Shown here piece after piece: positions 16,517 through 26,464 of a stretch of DNA of 64,000 nucleotides (positions are counted from its first letter, which is position 1; each line of letters opens with the position of its first letter). The notes below the pieces were generated by a model. The model saw only the letters and a program-made list of their open reading frames with translations, was not told the DNA's origin and did not search any database. A program made the position numbers and the translations under genes. The stretch is taken from positions 1-64,000 of the forward strand of contig CAYYNP010000015.1 in NCBI GenBank assembly GCA_964472545.1, given 5' to 3'. This DNA comes from CAYYNP01 sp964472545 (GTDB lineage: Bacteria; Planctomycetota; Planctomycetia; Pirellulales; Thermoguttaceae).

Positions 16517-18097
16517 TTAGAAAGTAAGGATCGCGTCGACGCCGAAGGTGAACTGGTCGTCGTCGGCGCCAACGTTGTAGGGCAAGGCCTGCGGGCCGGC
16601 GCTGGCGGCGCCGTTATACCAATCCCAGCGGCATTCGGGCCGCACGACGAGGTTCGGGCAGGGGCGCCAGGCCAGCCCGGCGGTCAACTCGTAGAAGTCG
16701 CCCGCATAGCCGCTGCCAGGCCAAGCGCGGAGTCCGCCGGCGATGACCGGAGCCGGAGGGCCGTGGACGATCGCGCCGTCGTCGTCGCGGAGCCATTCGA
16801 CACGCAGGTTGGCCGACCAGCAGGCGTTGATCTTGTAGAGGAAGTACTGGTTCAGCCCGTACCATTCGGCGTCGGTGCCGCCGATGCCCGTGTTGTCTTC
16901 GAAGCCCACGTTCTGCACGGCGACGTACTGCAAGTTCTCGGTCACCGTACGCTTCAGCACCAACGACGAGACGAAACGATCGTTCGCGCCGGCCGGGTCC
17001 TGGGCTCCGCTGGAGATCGCGTAGGCCAGCGACGTCTTGCCGCTGGCGCTTTGGAACTTCACGCCGACCATCACGTCCAAATCGTCGTTGATGTCCTCGA
17101 ACTGCATCCAGCCGCGGTGGAAGCCGCCCTGGAACGAGAATTGGTCGGTGATTTGGTAGTTGGCCATCACGCCGGTGACCAACTGTGGCACGGTGAAGCC
17201 GTAGCTGAGCGAGTGCGAATAGAACGGGTTGGCTACCGCGGGCACGGCTTCGTAGTCGAGGATGCCGGCCTGATGGCCGATCTTGACCGAGAGGTTGTTG
17301 TAGGCCACCTCGGCGTAGAACTGCGGGATTACCAGGCCGTAGTCGTTGTCCAACTGGTTGATCTCGGTCTCCAGCCCGTTGTTGATGCCGAAGCGCCAGT
17401 CGGTGCCGAAGATCATGTCGACGTGGCCGCCGAATCCCCAACCGTGGCCGCCGTTGTCGATCGGGCGGGTGAGATAGAGCCAGAGTTGGTTCATCTGGTA
17501 CTCGGCGTCCCAGTCGTTGGTGCCGACGGTCCCGTTGAGCCCGTCGGACGGGTTGTGGCCGTTGAAGGTGATGCCCTGCTGCAACCAGCCGCCGACCATG
17601 ATGCCGCGCTTCTGCAGGCAACACGGCTGCGGCATCTTCCACGGCGCAGCAGCACCGCATCCGCCCTTGCCACCCGAGCAGCAGCCGGGCGCGTCGCACG
17701 CGGGACCGCACGACTCGATAATGTCGACCTCTACCGGCTCGGGCGGCAACACGTCGCTGGGGGAATCGGCCGGCGGATCCGCGGGCGGGGCCGGCGGCGA
17801 GGCGGGCGGGGCCGGCGGCGCGGCGGGCGGGGCCGGCGGCGCGGCGGGATCGGCGGGAGCGGGTGGCTCGGCCAAAGCGGGTGGCGGCTCGGCAGGCTCG
17901 GTCGCCGGGATGGTGATCTCGACGGGTGGGGCGGCCGGCTCGACCGCAATCGCCGGTTCCACGGGCTCGGCCGGCACAGGGGCCATATCGGGCCCAATCT
18001 CCGGAGGCGGTGGGGGAGCTAACTCCTGAGCCCAGGCGGACCCGACCGAAACGGCCGCCAATAACAATACCGATAGCGTCAACTTCACGATCCACAT
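16517..18097 (-). CDS. Outer-membrane porin, Bbp2/OmpL-like
   Basis: A 526-residue protein. Residues 1-24 are a signal peptide ending AWA-QE. Residues 25-125 are almost entirely Pro, Ala and Glu, with an APPAPPA repeat. A Cys-rich stretch follows (CGPACDAPGCC and CCLQKRG), then GIMVGGWLQQGITFN starts a long beta-barrel region rich in aromatic strands. The last residue is Phe (DAILTF), the usual signal for insertion of outer-membrane barrels. This matches planctomycete members of the putative beta-barrel porin-2 family. The ATG at 18097 follows gggagaa. The Pro-rich part may span the periplasm or bind peptidoglycan; that is inference. Confidence 0.88.
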   Translation of the reverse strand: MWIVKLTLSVLLLAAVSVGSAWAQELAPPPPPEIGPDMAPVPAEPVEPAIAVEPAAPPVEITIPATEPAEPPPALAEPPAPADPAAPPAPPAAPPAPPASPPAPPADPPADSPSDVLPPEPVEVDIIESCGPACDAPGCCSGGKGGCGAAAPWKMPQPCCLQKRGIMVGGWLQQGITFNGHNPSDGLNGTVGTNDWDAEYQMNQLWLYLTRPIDNGGHGWGFGGHVDMIFGTDWRFGINNGLETEINQLDNDYGLVIPQFYAEVAYNNLSVKIGHQAGILDYEAVPAVANPFYSHSLSYGFTVPQLVTGVMANYQITDQFSFQGGFHRGWMQFEDINDDLDVMVGVKFQSASGKTSLAYAISSGAQDPAGANDRFVSSLVLKRTVTENLQYVAVQNVGFEDNTGIGGTDAEWYGLNQYFLYKINACWSANLRVEWLRDDDGAIVHGPPAPVIAGGLRAWPGSGYAGDFYELTAGLAWRPCPNLVVRPECRWDWYNGAASAGPQALPYNVGADDDQFTFGVDAILTF

Positions 18098-18457
18098 AAC
18101 TGAATTCTCCCACGACAGAAAAACGGCGACGGCAGCGGCACGGCTGCACTCTTCTAACACTTAGTCTCGGGATGCGACCGATACCAATTGACGCAAATGT
18201 AGCGGTAGTGCGGTCTTACTGGCCTGTACCAGAGCGTCTCGGACGGGTTGTATCGATTAGGGCAGATCGACCGGTTTGTACCGCCGGCCCATCGACGCGA
18301 CCAGCGCCGTATTCGGCCCACACCCACCGGCAGTTGACCTCACGCAACAGTCCCCCGCGGCACGCCGTCCGGCCCCTGCTATAATAGGACTGGTCATCGC
18401 GCAGACTCCCCGGCGTTTCGTTGCCCGCCCCAGCCCTCCAACCGCCTAAACAAACCA
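18098..18457. other. Divergent intergenic region
   Basis: A 360-base region between the minus-strand porin and the plus-strand hemX-like gene. It should hold promoters for both. A TATAAT hexamer at 18380-18385 could be a -10 box for the hemX-like/hemA pair, but no convincing -35 box is spaced correctly before it. No other structure was recognised. Confidence 0.4.
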
Positions 18458-19363
18458 ATGTTGACCGGTGTCGGCCCAGCCTGCTTCGCTACCAGCTATG
18501 CGATTGCGTTGGGGCTGGAGCTCTCTCGGTTGCTGTTTCGCAGCGGGGTGAGAGGGGCCGTGATGCTGGGGTTCGCGGGGATCGGGCTCCTGTTGCATTC
18601 GGCGTATCTGATCAACCGCGCCGTCGAAGCCGTGCAGAACGACGTTTCGCCGCTGGCCAACGAGCACGACTGGTGTCTGTTGGCCGCCTGGGCGCTGGTC
18701 GTGGTCTACCTCTGGCTGGTCTACTTTCACCCGCACGCCAATTTCGGGGTATTAATACTCCCTCTGGTGTTAGGTTTGGTGGCGATCGCGGTTTGGGTTG
18801 CCGTATCGGACCCGTTTCCGCGTGGGCCGGTATCGCCTGCCTGGGGCATTGTTCACGGGGTATCGATCCTGTTGGGCACGGCGTCCGTGTCGATAGGTTT
18901 TGTCGGGGGATTGATGTATCTGCGCCAAGCGTGGCGGTTGAAGCACAAGCTGCCGCCGCCTAGAGGGCTCCGTTTGCCCAGTTTGGAATGGCTCCGCCGC
19001 GCCAACGCCCGGGCGACGGCCGTGTCGCTTATGATCTGGGGCGTTGGTGTGCTTTCCGGGGTGGTGCTGAACTTCAGCCGCGCCGCCCAACAAGCGGCCC
19101 CTTTGCCGTGGCACGACCCGTTGATCATCAGCAGCGTGATAATGTTCGCCTGGCTGCTGGTGGCCACGGTCGTCGCCCTATCGCGCAAGTCGGCCCCGCA
19201 CGGACGTCGAGTGGCCTATCTGCCGCTGGTCAGTTTCGTGCTGCTGTTGGCGGTCTTGGGGGTGTTGTTGCTGATCAATACGGAGCACGGAGGGAAAGGG
19301 GAGACGAACCGCGTTCACCTACAGCCGGAGGTTCCGTATGCAATTTCGGACCGTCGGCTGTAG
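18458..19363 (+). CDS. HemX/CcsA-like cytochrome c assembly membrane protein
   Basis: A 301-residue protein with about eight membrane helices. The WGIVHGVSILLGTASVS segment resembles helix regions of the CcsA/HemX family, and NEHDWCLLAAWALVVVYLWLVY another. It sits directly before hemA and overlaps it by 26 bases, the arrangement in which HemX-type proteins are often found. HemX-like proteins are linked to heme handling or control of HemA levels. The tryptophan-rich WWD motif of true heme lyases is not clear, so a HemX role is more likely than cytochrome c ligation. The ribosome site is weak. Confidence 0.7.
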   Translation: MLTGVGPACFATSYAIALGLELSRLLFRSGVRGAVMLGFAGIGLLLHSAYLINRAVEAVQNDVSPLANEHDWCLLAAWALVVVYLWLVYFHPHANFGVLILPLVLGLVAIAVWVAVSDPFPRGPVSPAWGIVHGVSILLGTASVSIGFVGGLMYLRQAWRLKHKLPPPRGLRLPSLEWLRRANARATAVSLMIWGVGVLSGVVLNFSRAAQQAAPLPWHDPLIISSVIMFAWLLVATVVALSRKSAPHGRRVAYLPLVSFVLLLAVLGVLLLINTEHGGKGETNRVHLQPEVPYAISDRRL

Positions 19364-20609
19364 CCACCGCGATACGTCGATCTCGTTGCGCGAGCGGCTG
19401 GCCTTCTCGCCCGAGCAGACCCGCGAAGCGCTCGACCGTTGGCGTCGGCTGCTGCCTGGCGTCGAGGCGGTGTTGCTGTCGACCTGCAATCGGGTCGAGA
19501 TCTACGCGGCCACCGAGGAGACTCCCCTGCCCACGCTGGAGCACGCGGCCGGCTTCTTGGGACGCTTTCACGATCTCGATCCGGCCGAGTTCATCGAAGA
19601 CCTCTACTTGCACGACGACGAAGGGGCCGTCCGCCACTTGTTCACGGTGACTTCGAGTCTGGACAGCATGGTGGTGGGCGAGCCGCAGATCCTCTCGCAG
19701 GTCAAACAGGCCTATCAAACGGCCGCGGCTTCCGACGCCACCGGGCCGCTGACGCATGCCGCCTTTCAAGCGGCGTTGCACGTCGCCCGCCGCGTGGCCG
19801 GCGAAACCGCCATCCACCAGCGCCGCGTGAGCATCCCCAGCGTGGCGGTGGCCGACTTTGCCCAACAGATCTTTGAGCGGTTCGACGACAAGCACACGGT
19901 GGTGATCGGCGCCGGCGAGATGGCCGAAGAGACGCTCTTGTATCTCAAAGACGAAGGCGCACGGGAAATCACGGTCGTCAACCGCAGCCTCGATCGGGCG
20001 GTCGAGTTGGCCAAGAAATGGGAAGGGCAGGCGCTGCCGTGGGAGAACCTCGACGACGCGCTGGCCGAGGCCGACCTGGTGATCGGCACCACCGGCGCCG
20101 ACGAACCGGTGGTCACGCTTCAGCGGTTCGAGCGGATCGAGCGCACGCGGCCCCGCGGCCCGTTGTTCATCCTCGACCTGGCCGTGCCGCGCGATTTCGA
20201 CCCGGCCTTGGGCGATTGTGAAGACGTCTATCTCTATTCGATCGACGATCTGCAGGCGGCCTGCGACCGCAATCGCCGCCGCCGCGACAAAGAACTTCCG
20301 GCGGCCATACGGATCGTCGACCAGGAGACCGGCCGTTTTCTCACCGAGATGCACCATCGGGCCACCGGGCCGGTAATTCGCCAACTCAAACAAGGCTGGC
20401 AGAAGCCGAAAGAGGAAGAACTTAGCCGCCTGCTGAACAAGCTCTCCGACCTCGACGAGCGGAGCCGCGAAGAGATCCGCCGCTCGTTCGACCGGTTGTT
20501 GAACAAGCTTCTGCACCCGCCGCTGGAATCGCTCCGCGACGAATCGCGGTATGGGATCCCGCACGTGTTGCTGGATGCGCTGTCGCGGTTGTTTAAGTTG
20601 AAGGACTGA
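19338..20609 (+). CDS. hemA: Glutamyl-tRNA reductase
   Basis: A 423-residue enzyme that reduces glutamyl-tRNA(Glu) to glutamate-1-semialdehyde with NADPH, the first step of C5 tetrapyrrole synthesis. The catalytic cysteine is C50 in LLSTCNRVEIYA. SLDSMVVGEPQILSQVK and the SIPSVAV segment are family signatures, and VVIGAGEMAEETLLYL is the NADPH-binding glycine loop. The C-terminal dimerisation helix ends LLDALSRLFKL. The start lies inside the end of the hemX-like gene, so translation is probably coupled. Confidence 0.97.
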   Translation: MQFRTVGCSHRDTSISLRERLAFSPEQTREALDRWRRLLPGVEAVLLSTCNRVEIYAATEETPLPTLEHAAGFLGRFHDLDPAEFIEDLYLHDDEGAVRHLFTVTSSLDSMVVGEPQILSQVKQAYQTAAASDATGPLTHAAFQAALHVARRVAGETAIHQRRVSIPSVAVADFAQQIFERFDDKHTVVIGAGEMAEETLLYLKDEGAREITVVNRSLDRAVELAKKWEGQALPWENLDDALAEADLVIGTTGADEPVVTLQRFERIERTRPRGPLFILDLAVPRDFDPALGDCEDVYLYSIDDLQAACDRNRRRRDKELPAAIRIVDQETGRFLTEMHHRATGPVIRQLKQGWQKPKEEELSRLLNKLSDLDERSREEIRRSFDRLLNKLLHPPLESLRDESRYGIPHVLLDALSRLFKLKD

Positions 20610-20621
20610 GTGGTGACGAAG

Positions 20622-20870
20622 ATGCCCTTTACCGTGAAGGCCGTATATCGAAACGGCAAGTTTGTGCCGGAAGCCGCGTGCGATATTCCCGAGGGGACCG
20701 AAGTCGAATTGACGGTGCGCGTCGCGCGCTGTTCACCGCCGACAGTAACCGATCCGACGGAACGCGACAGGATCCTGTCAGCGTTGACCAAGAGTATGAA
20801 GAAGAACCCCATCCCCTTGGCGGCCCCACGGTTCTCACGCGACGAGCTACATCAACGCGGATCGTACTGA
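20622..20870 (+). CDS. DUF104-family small protein (AF2212-like antitoxin fold)
   Basis: An 82-residue protein. MPFTVKAVYRNGKFVPE followed by DIPEGTEVELTV is the DUF104 pattern, a small beta-barrel fold found in putative antitoxins beside PIN toxins. No toxin gene is next to it: hemA is upstream and a BNR-repeat gene downstream. A GTG at 20610, touching the hemA stop, would add four residues; I chose the ATG at 20622 because it matches the family start. It may be an orphan antitoxin. Confidence 0.7.
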   Translation: MPFTVKAVYRNGKFVPEAACDIPEGTEVELTVRVARCSPPTVTDPTERDRILSALTKSMKKNPIPLAAPRFSRDELHQRGSY

Positions 20871-20903
20871 AACCACTAACATGCAAACACGTGGACGGTT
20901 TCG

Positions 20904-22316
20904 ATGTCTCGATTCCTTCTCTTCTGTCTTCCGGCTCTGACGGCAACCTGCGGCGCGTCGGGCTCGGAGCCGTTTCATGCGCACGAACCGCCCCCTCACG
21001 CCAAAACCCTCCCCACAGCCGACGGCTATCGCGGCATCTGGTATTCCAACCAGCCGCAGAATGACAAGTACGTTTACAAGTACAGCGGCGGGCTGGGCAC
21101 GTATTGTGCCAAGCATCGGCCGCTGGCCGTCTACGTCGAGGCCGCCGAAAAGACTTTCTTCTGCTACGGCGGCACCGATCCGAAGCGCGAGACGCTGCTG
21201 CACATGGTCTCCTTCTACGATCATCGCACCGACACCGTGCCGCGGCCGACGATCCTGCTCGACAAGCAGACGACCGACGCCCACGACAACCCGGTGATCG
21301 CCGTCGACGGTAAGGGATACGTCTGGATCTTCTCCAGCGCCCACGGCACGGCGCGGCCGTCGTATATCTCGATGAGCACGAAGCCCTATTCGATCGACGC
21401 CTTTCGCCGGGTGCTGACCACGAACTTCTCGTATCCGCAGCCGCGCTACGTGCCCGAAGGGGGATTCCTCTTCCTACACACCCGGTACGGCAACGGACGC
21501 CGGTTATTTCAAACGACCAGCCGCGACGGCCGCACGTGGTCCGAGCCGCAGATGCTGGCCCACGTCGAGCAGGGCCACTACCAAGTCAGCGGCCAGCACG
21601 GCCGCAAGATCGCCACGGCGTTGAACTACCACCCCACGCCACAGGGGCTCAACTGGCGAACCAACCTCTACTACATCGAGACCGACGATTTGGGCCACAC
21701 CTGGCACAACGTCCGCGGCGAGCCGATCCGTCTGCCGTTGCTCTCGGCCGACAACCCGGCGATGGTCCACGATTTCCGCAGCCGGAAGCGGAACGTCTAT
21801 CTCAAGGACCTCGTCTTCGACGCCGCCGGCCGGCCGGTGATCCTCTGCGTGACCAGCGGCGGCTGGGAGTCGGGCCCCACGAACGATCCGCGGCTTTGGC
21901 AAACCGTGCGCTGGACCGGAAGCCGCTGGGAGATCCGCGGCACGATCACTTCCGACAACAATTACGACACCGGTTCGCTCTACATCGAGCCGGACGGCAC
22001 CTGGCGGCTGGTCGGGCCCACCGAAACCGGCCCGCAACCGTACAACACCGGCGGCGAGATGGCGATGTGGATCAGCACCGACCGCGGCGCGACGTGGAGG
22101 AAGCACAAGCAACTCACACGCGACAGCCGGCTCAATCACACCTACGCCCGACGCCCGGTGAACGCCCACGAGGATTTCTACGCCTTCTGGGCCGACGGCC
22201 ACGGTCGCCAGCCGTCCGAGAGCCGGCTCTATTTCACGAATCGCACGGGCGATCACGTCTGGCGATTGCCGGAGAAGATGACCGAACAAGCGGCGAAGCC
22301 GGAGATTGCCTGGTAG
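20904..22316 (+). CDS. BNR-4 family secreted protein
   Basis: A 470-residue protein with a signal peptide (residues 1-18, FLLFCLPALTATCG). The body matches BNR_4-type beta-propeller proteins of planctomycetes and Bacteroidetes: DGYRGIWYSNQP near the start, repeated Asp-box-like turns such as TSRDGRTWSEP, DDLGHTWHN and STDRGATWRK, and RPVNAHEDFYAFWADG near the end. Relatives are sialidase-fold glycan-binding or polysaccharide-lyase-related enzymes. Catalytic residues cannot be assigned from sequence alone. It is followed by a HEAT-repeat gene 108 bases later. Confidence 0.82.
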   Translation: MSRFLLFCLPALTATCGASGSEPFHAHEPPPHAKTLPTADGYRGIWYSNQPQNDKYVYKYSGGLGTYCAKHRPLAVYVEAAEKTFFCYGGTDPKRETLLHMVSFYDHRTDTVPRPTILLDKQTTDAHDNPVIAVDGKGYVWIFSSAHGTARPSYISMSTKPYSIDAFRRVLTTNFSYPQPRYVPEGGFLFLHTRYGNGRRLFQTTSRDGRTWSEPQMLAHVEQGHYQVSGQHGRKIATALNYHPTPQGLNWRTNLYYIETDDLGHTWHNVRGEPIRLPLLSADNPAMVHDFRSRKRNVYLKDLVFDAAGRPVILCVTSGGWESGPTNDPRLWQTVRWTGSRWEIRGTITSDNNYDTGSLYIEPDGTWRLVGPTETGPQPYNTGGEMAMWISTDRGATWRKHKQLTRDSRLNHTYARRPVNAHEDFYAFWADGHGRQPSESRLYFTNRTGDHVWRLPEKMTEQAAKPEIAW

Positions 22317-22424
22317 TAAGAGCCACCGGAATCCGCGGGTGGCCTCTTCCCGCGTTGGACACCAGAGGGGGGCCGAGCTAGAATGGCTACCGTTGCGAGC
22401 GTGTGAATCGAGGAGGCGCCGGAG

Positions 22425-23888
22425 ATGTTTCGCTCCCTGACCCTTGCGGCAAGTTGGCTGGTCGCGCTCGCGTGCGTCACGACGGCCGTGCCGGGCAACG
22501 ACGCCGTCGAAGAAACGAGCGAACCGGACTCGATGGCAGGGCGGCGCGAGTTGGTGCGGCAACTCGGGCACCCGTCGTACATCGTCCGCCAACTGGCCAC
22601 CGAGAAGCTGGCCGCGGAAGGCCCGGCCGCGAAAGATGCCCTGACGAAGGCCGTCGCCGATCCGGATCCGGAGATTCGCAGGCGGGCCCGCCTACTGCTC
22701 GGCCGGTTGAGCGAAGCAGCCGAGCACGAAGCAGCCGACGACCGGCCGCCCACCTTGGAGCCGACGGCCCAACAACGTGCGCTCGTTCGCCAACTCGGCG
22801 CCCCGTCGTTTTTCGCACGTGAGCAGGCCGCCAGAAGGCTTGCCGCGATGGGGTCGGCGGGCAAGGCCGTGTTGACGGAGGCGCAGAGGGATACCGACCT
22901 CGAGATTCGTCTTCGTGCCCGTGCAATCCTCGAAGGCCTGTTGCGCGACGAATTCGAGGCCCGGCTGGCCGCGTTTCTTGCCGGCGACGACTCTCAGGCC
23001 CGGCCTAACTTGTCGGGATGGAATCGGTTCAAGGAACTGGTCGGCGGCGAGCGCGACGCCCGAGAGATGTTTGCGAAGATGATACGATCCGAATCCACGT
23101 TGTTGTCCGCGTTCGAGGAACGGTCGCCCGAACTGCCGAAGATGGTCGCCGATCGAGCCACCTGGCTGCAGTCGCGCACGTCTGGCGGGGGCTCCGACGT
23201 GCCCAACGTCTCTCCGGAAGCGCTGGCCCTGCTACTGCTGATCGGCTGCGACCAGACCCTCGAAGGCCCCATTCCCGGCTTGTCCCAAGTCTATCTGCTC
23301 TTGAGTCAGTCGGCGATCGTGCAGTTGATCGGGCCGGCGGACGATCGATCCATCTTGCGGACGCTGCTCGAGAAATGGGTCGGCCGCACTGCCTCCGGTG
23401 GGGCGCACTATGGCATGACGTTGGCGTTGAAGTACGACCTGAAGGAGACGGGTTTGCGGCACGCCGTGGAGGTTATCGAGCAGCAGGCCGCGTCGTCCAC
23501 GACGCTACATTATGCGATCATCACGGTCGGCCGGTTCGGCGGCGAGGAGCAGATGTGCTCGTTGACTCCGCTGCTGGAGGACAAGACGGTCTGCCACCGG
23601 TGGAGCAATCGGGCGCTGAAGAAAGAGGGGACCATCAACGTCGAAATCCGCGACGCGGCGCTGGTCGTGCTGCTGCGAATGCTCGACAAGGATCCGGCCG
23701 ATTACGGATTCAAACTGCTCAAAGAGAACCAAGAGACCCTGTATTACGTTTACACGTTCGGCTTCATCGACGACCAAGAACGCGAAGCGGCGCACGCGAA
23801 GTGGGCCGCGGAGTCGAAGCGGGCCGGGGAGTCGAAGCGGGCCGGGGAGTCGAAGCGGGACGGGGAGTCGAAGCGGGGCGGGGAGTGA
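22425..23888 (+). CDS. HEAT-repeat-like exported protein with repetitive tail
   Basis: A 487-residue protein. Residues 1-25 form a signal peptide (FRSLTLAASWLVALACVTTA). Two N-terminal HEAT-like helix pairs are visible, near residues 40-95 (VRQLGHPSYIVRQLATEKL) and 110-165 (VRQLGAPSFFAREQAARRL). The rest is helical with no recognised domain. The end is four units of roughly AGESKR, encoded by an 18-bp DNA repeat. The ATG at 22425 follows gaggaggcgccgga. A periplasmic scaffolding role fits HEAT proteins, but no function is shown. Confidence 0.78.
   Translation: MFRSLTLAASWLVALACVTTAVPGNDAVEETSEPDSMAGRRELVRQLGHPSYIVRQLATEKLAAEGPAAKDALTKAVADPDPEIRRRARLLLGRLSEAAEHEAADDRPPTLEPTAQQRALVRQLGAPSFFAREQAARRLAAMGSAGKAVLTEAQRDTDLEIRLRARAILEGLLRDEFEARLAAFLAGDDSQARPNLSGWNRFKELVGGERDAREMFAKMIRSESTLLSAFEERSPELPKMVADRATWLQSRTSGGGSDVPNVSPEALALLLLIGCDQTLEGPIPGLSQVYLLLSQSAIVQLIGPADDRSILRTLLEKWVGRTASGGAHYGMTLALKYDLKETGLRHAVEVIEQQAASSTTLHYAIITVGRFGGEEQMCSLTPLLEDKTVCHRWSNRALKKEGTINVEIRDAALVVLLRMLDKDPADYGFKLLKENQETLYYVYTFGFIDDQEREAAHAKWAAESKRAGESKRAGESKRDGESKRGGE
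23810..23886 (+). repeat. 18-bp tandem repeats at 3' end of HEAT-repeat gene
   Basis: About four units of gagtcgaagcgggccggg with small changes in the last copies run right up to the stop codon. Each unit encodes six residues (ESKRAG), so copy number can vary without a frameshift. Confidence 0.85.
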
Positions 23889-24114
23889 TTTGCGCTCAGG
23901 TTGCAGGAGCGGGCCTCACTCCGATGCCAGTCGCATGCCCGTTGAATGACGTCGGCGGGGATCGTGGGCATGAAGCGGCTCATCGAAGTTGCGTGTCTTG
24001 ACCATCTGCCCTTTATGCCCTTGGGCCACCGGCGACGCAATCATCCCGTTGCAATGGTGGCCGGGCCACCTACGTGACCAGAGCCTTGGCGGCTTCAGCT
24101 ACGGCCCTCGTGAT

Positions 24115-24423
24115 TCAACGCTGCAGCGGCGCACCGTGCGAGCAGGACTCCGGGCAGTCGGCCACGTGGTCGGCCGGCGGGGCAAGCGGGGCCGGCGCGT
24201 TGTGGGGGGCGTCGCAATCGTCGCACGTCTGCTCGATCCCGTTGGGCAACTCCGCCTCGCGCTGGCTATAGCCCTCTTTCAGATCGTTCCAACTGTCCTC
24301 GGCGACGAGCTTCAGATCGTAGACTTTGCGCCCCACGTCGCGGGCGTCGATGCTGCCGTCCTTCTTCACGGCGACGAAGGCGGCCACGGCGAGCCCGACG
24401 ATGATTAGATGTGTGAGTTTCAT
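24115..24423 (-). CDS. Small single-pass membrane protein, Cys/His-rich tail
   Basis: A 102-residue protein. A hydrophobic N-terminus (LTHLIIVGLAVAAFVAV) is followed by a charged helix, then a short tail with CDDCDAPH and CPESCSH clusters that could bind metal. The ATG at 24423 follows ggagaacgaaa, a good ribosome site; the frame is open further upstream without one. No known family was recognised. It lies alone between converging neighbours. Confidence 0.6.
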   Translation of the reverse strand: MKLTHLIIVGLAVAAFVAVKKDGSIDARDVGRKVYDLKLVAEDSWNDLKEGYSQREAELPNGIEQTCDDCDAPHNAPAPLAPPADHVADCPESCSHGAPLQR

Positions 24424-24926
24424 TTTCGTTCTCCTTCCGAAAACGGGGTCCGGTTCGCGGAATTGGGGTTGTTTGTTGGCGGGGGAGAATTGCAAATTGA
24501 GTGCCAAACGTGAAGGCCGTCGCGAACCGTCGTGAAAACCGGTATTCGGGCCTCAACCGCCACAGTTTCACACACGCTCGCGTTATCAACTCGATGACGC
24601 GCCGCCGTCAGAGCGATCCGAAACCACGCGAGGGCGATCGAGTGGCGGGAGCAATGGGCAATTAGAGTCGAGGGGGAGCTGGGGTCGAAGCACGAGGCAC
24701 GAGTGCTGAGCCCCCAGGGATTCATGCCCTCGACAGCCACACCTGGGGGCTCGGTGTTCGTCCCTCGCACCTCGACCCCAGCCACCCCCATCTCCCAACT
24801 CCCGACCCTCATCTCCCAACCCCTAACTCCCAGCCCCCAACTCCCAGGCTCCAATCTCCCGCGGGTGCCCGACGCCCCGACAACCTGCTATCATGATTCC
24901 GATTGATATTCCCGAGAGGACTCACG
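24424..24926. other. Long gap with palindrome and CT-rich tract before fumC
   Basis: Besides the palindrome at 24672-24789, bases 24786-24856 are a low-complexity tract of ctcccaact/ctcccagc variants. No gene is supported; short frames here are translations of the repeats. Confidence 0.7.
24672..24789. repeat. Palindromic repeat, GGGTGGCTGGGG family
   Basis: The left arm at about 24672-24717 and right arm at about 24742-24789 share the GGGGTCGA, CGAGG and GAGCCCCCAG blocks with the copy at 13992-14107. The left arm is slightly degraded (gagctgggg for ggctgggg). Confidence 0.8.
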
Positions 24927-26348
<1,422 letters not shown>

Positions 26349-26354
26349 ACGTCG

Positions 26355-26421
26355 ATAGTAGGCGTCTCGCTCCGCGAGACGCACCCGCGTTTGACATCTC
26401 GCGGAGCGAGATGACTACTGT
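26355..26421. repeat. Palindromic repeat, CTCGCTCCGCGAG family, copy 1
   Basis: An imperfect inverted repeat with outer ends atagtag/ctactgt and core gtctcgctccgcgagac / catctcgcggagcgagatg. It lies between the convergent ends of fumC and the low-complexity gene at 26465. Confidence 0.88.
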
Positions 26422-26464
26422 GGCCGCCAAGGTCTGGCGACTTCGGCTACGGCAACAACTTCAC

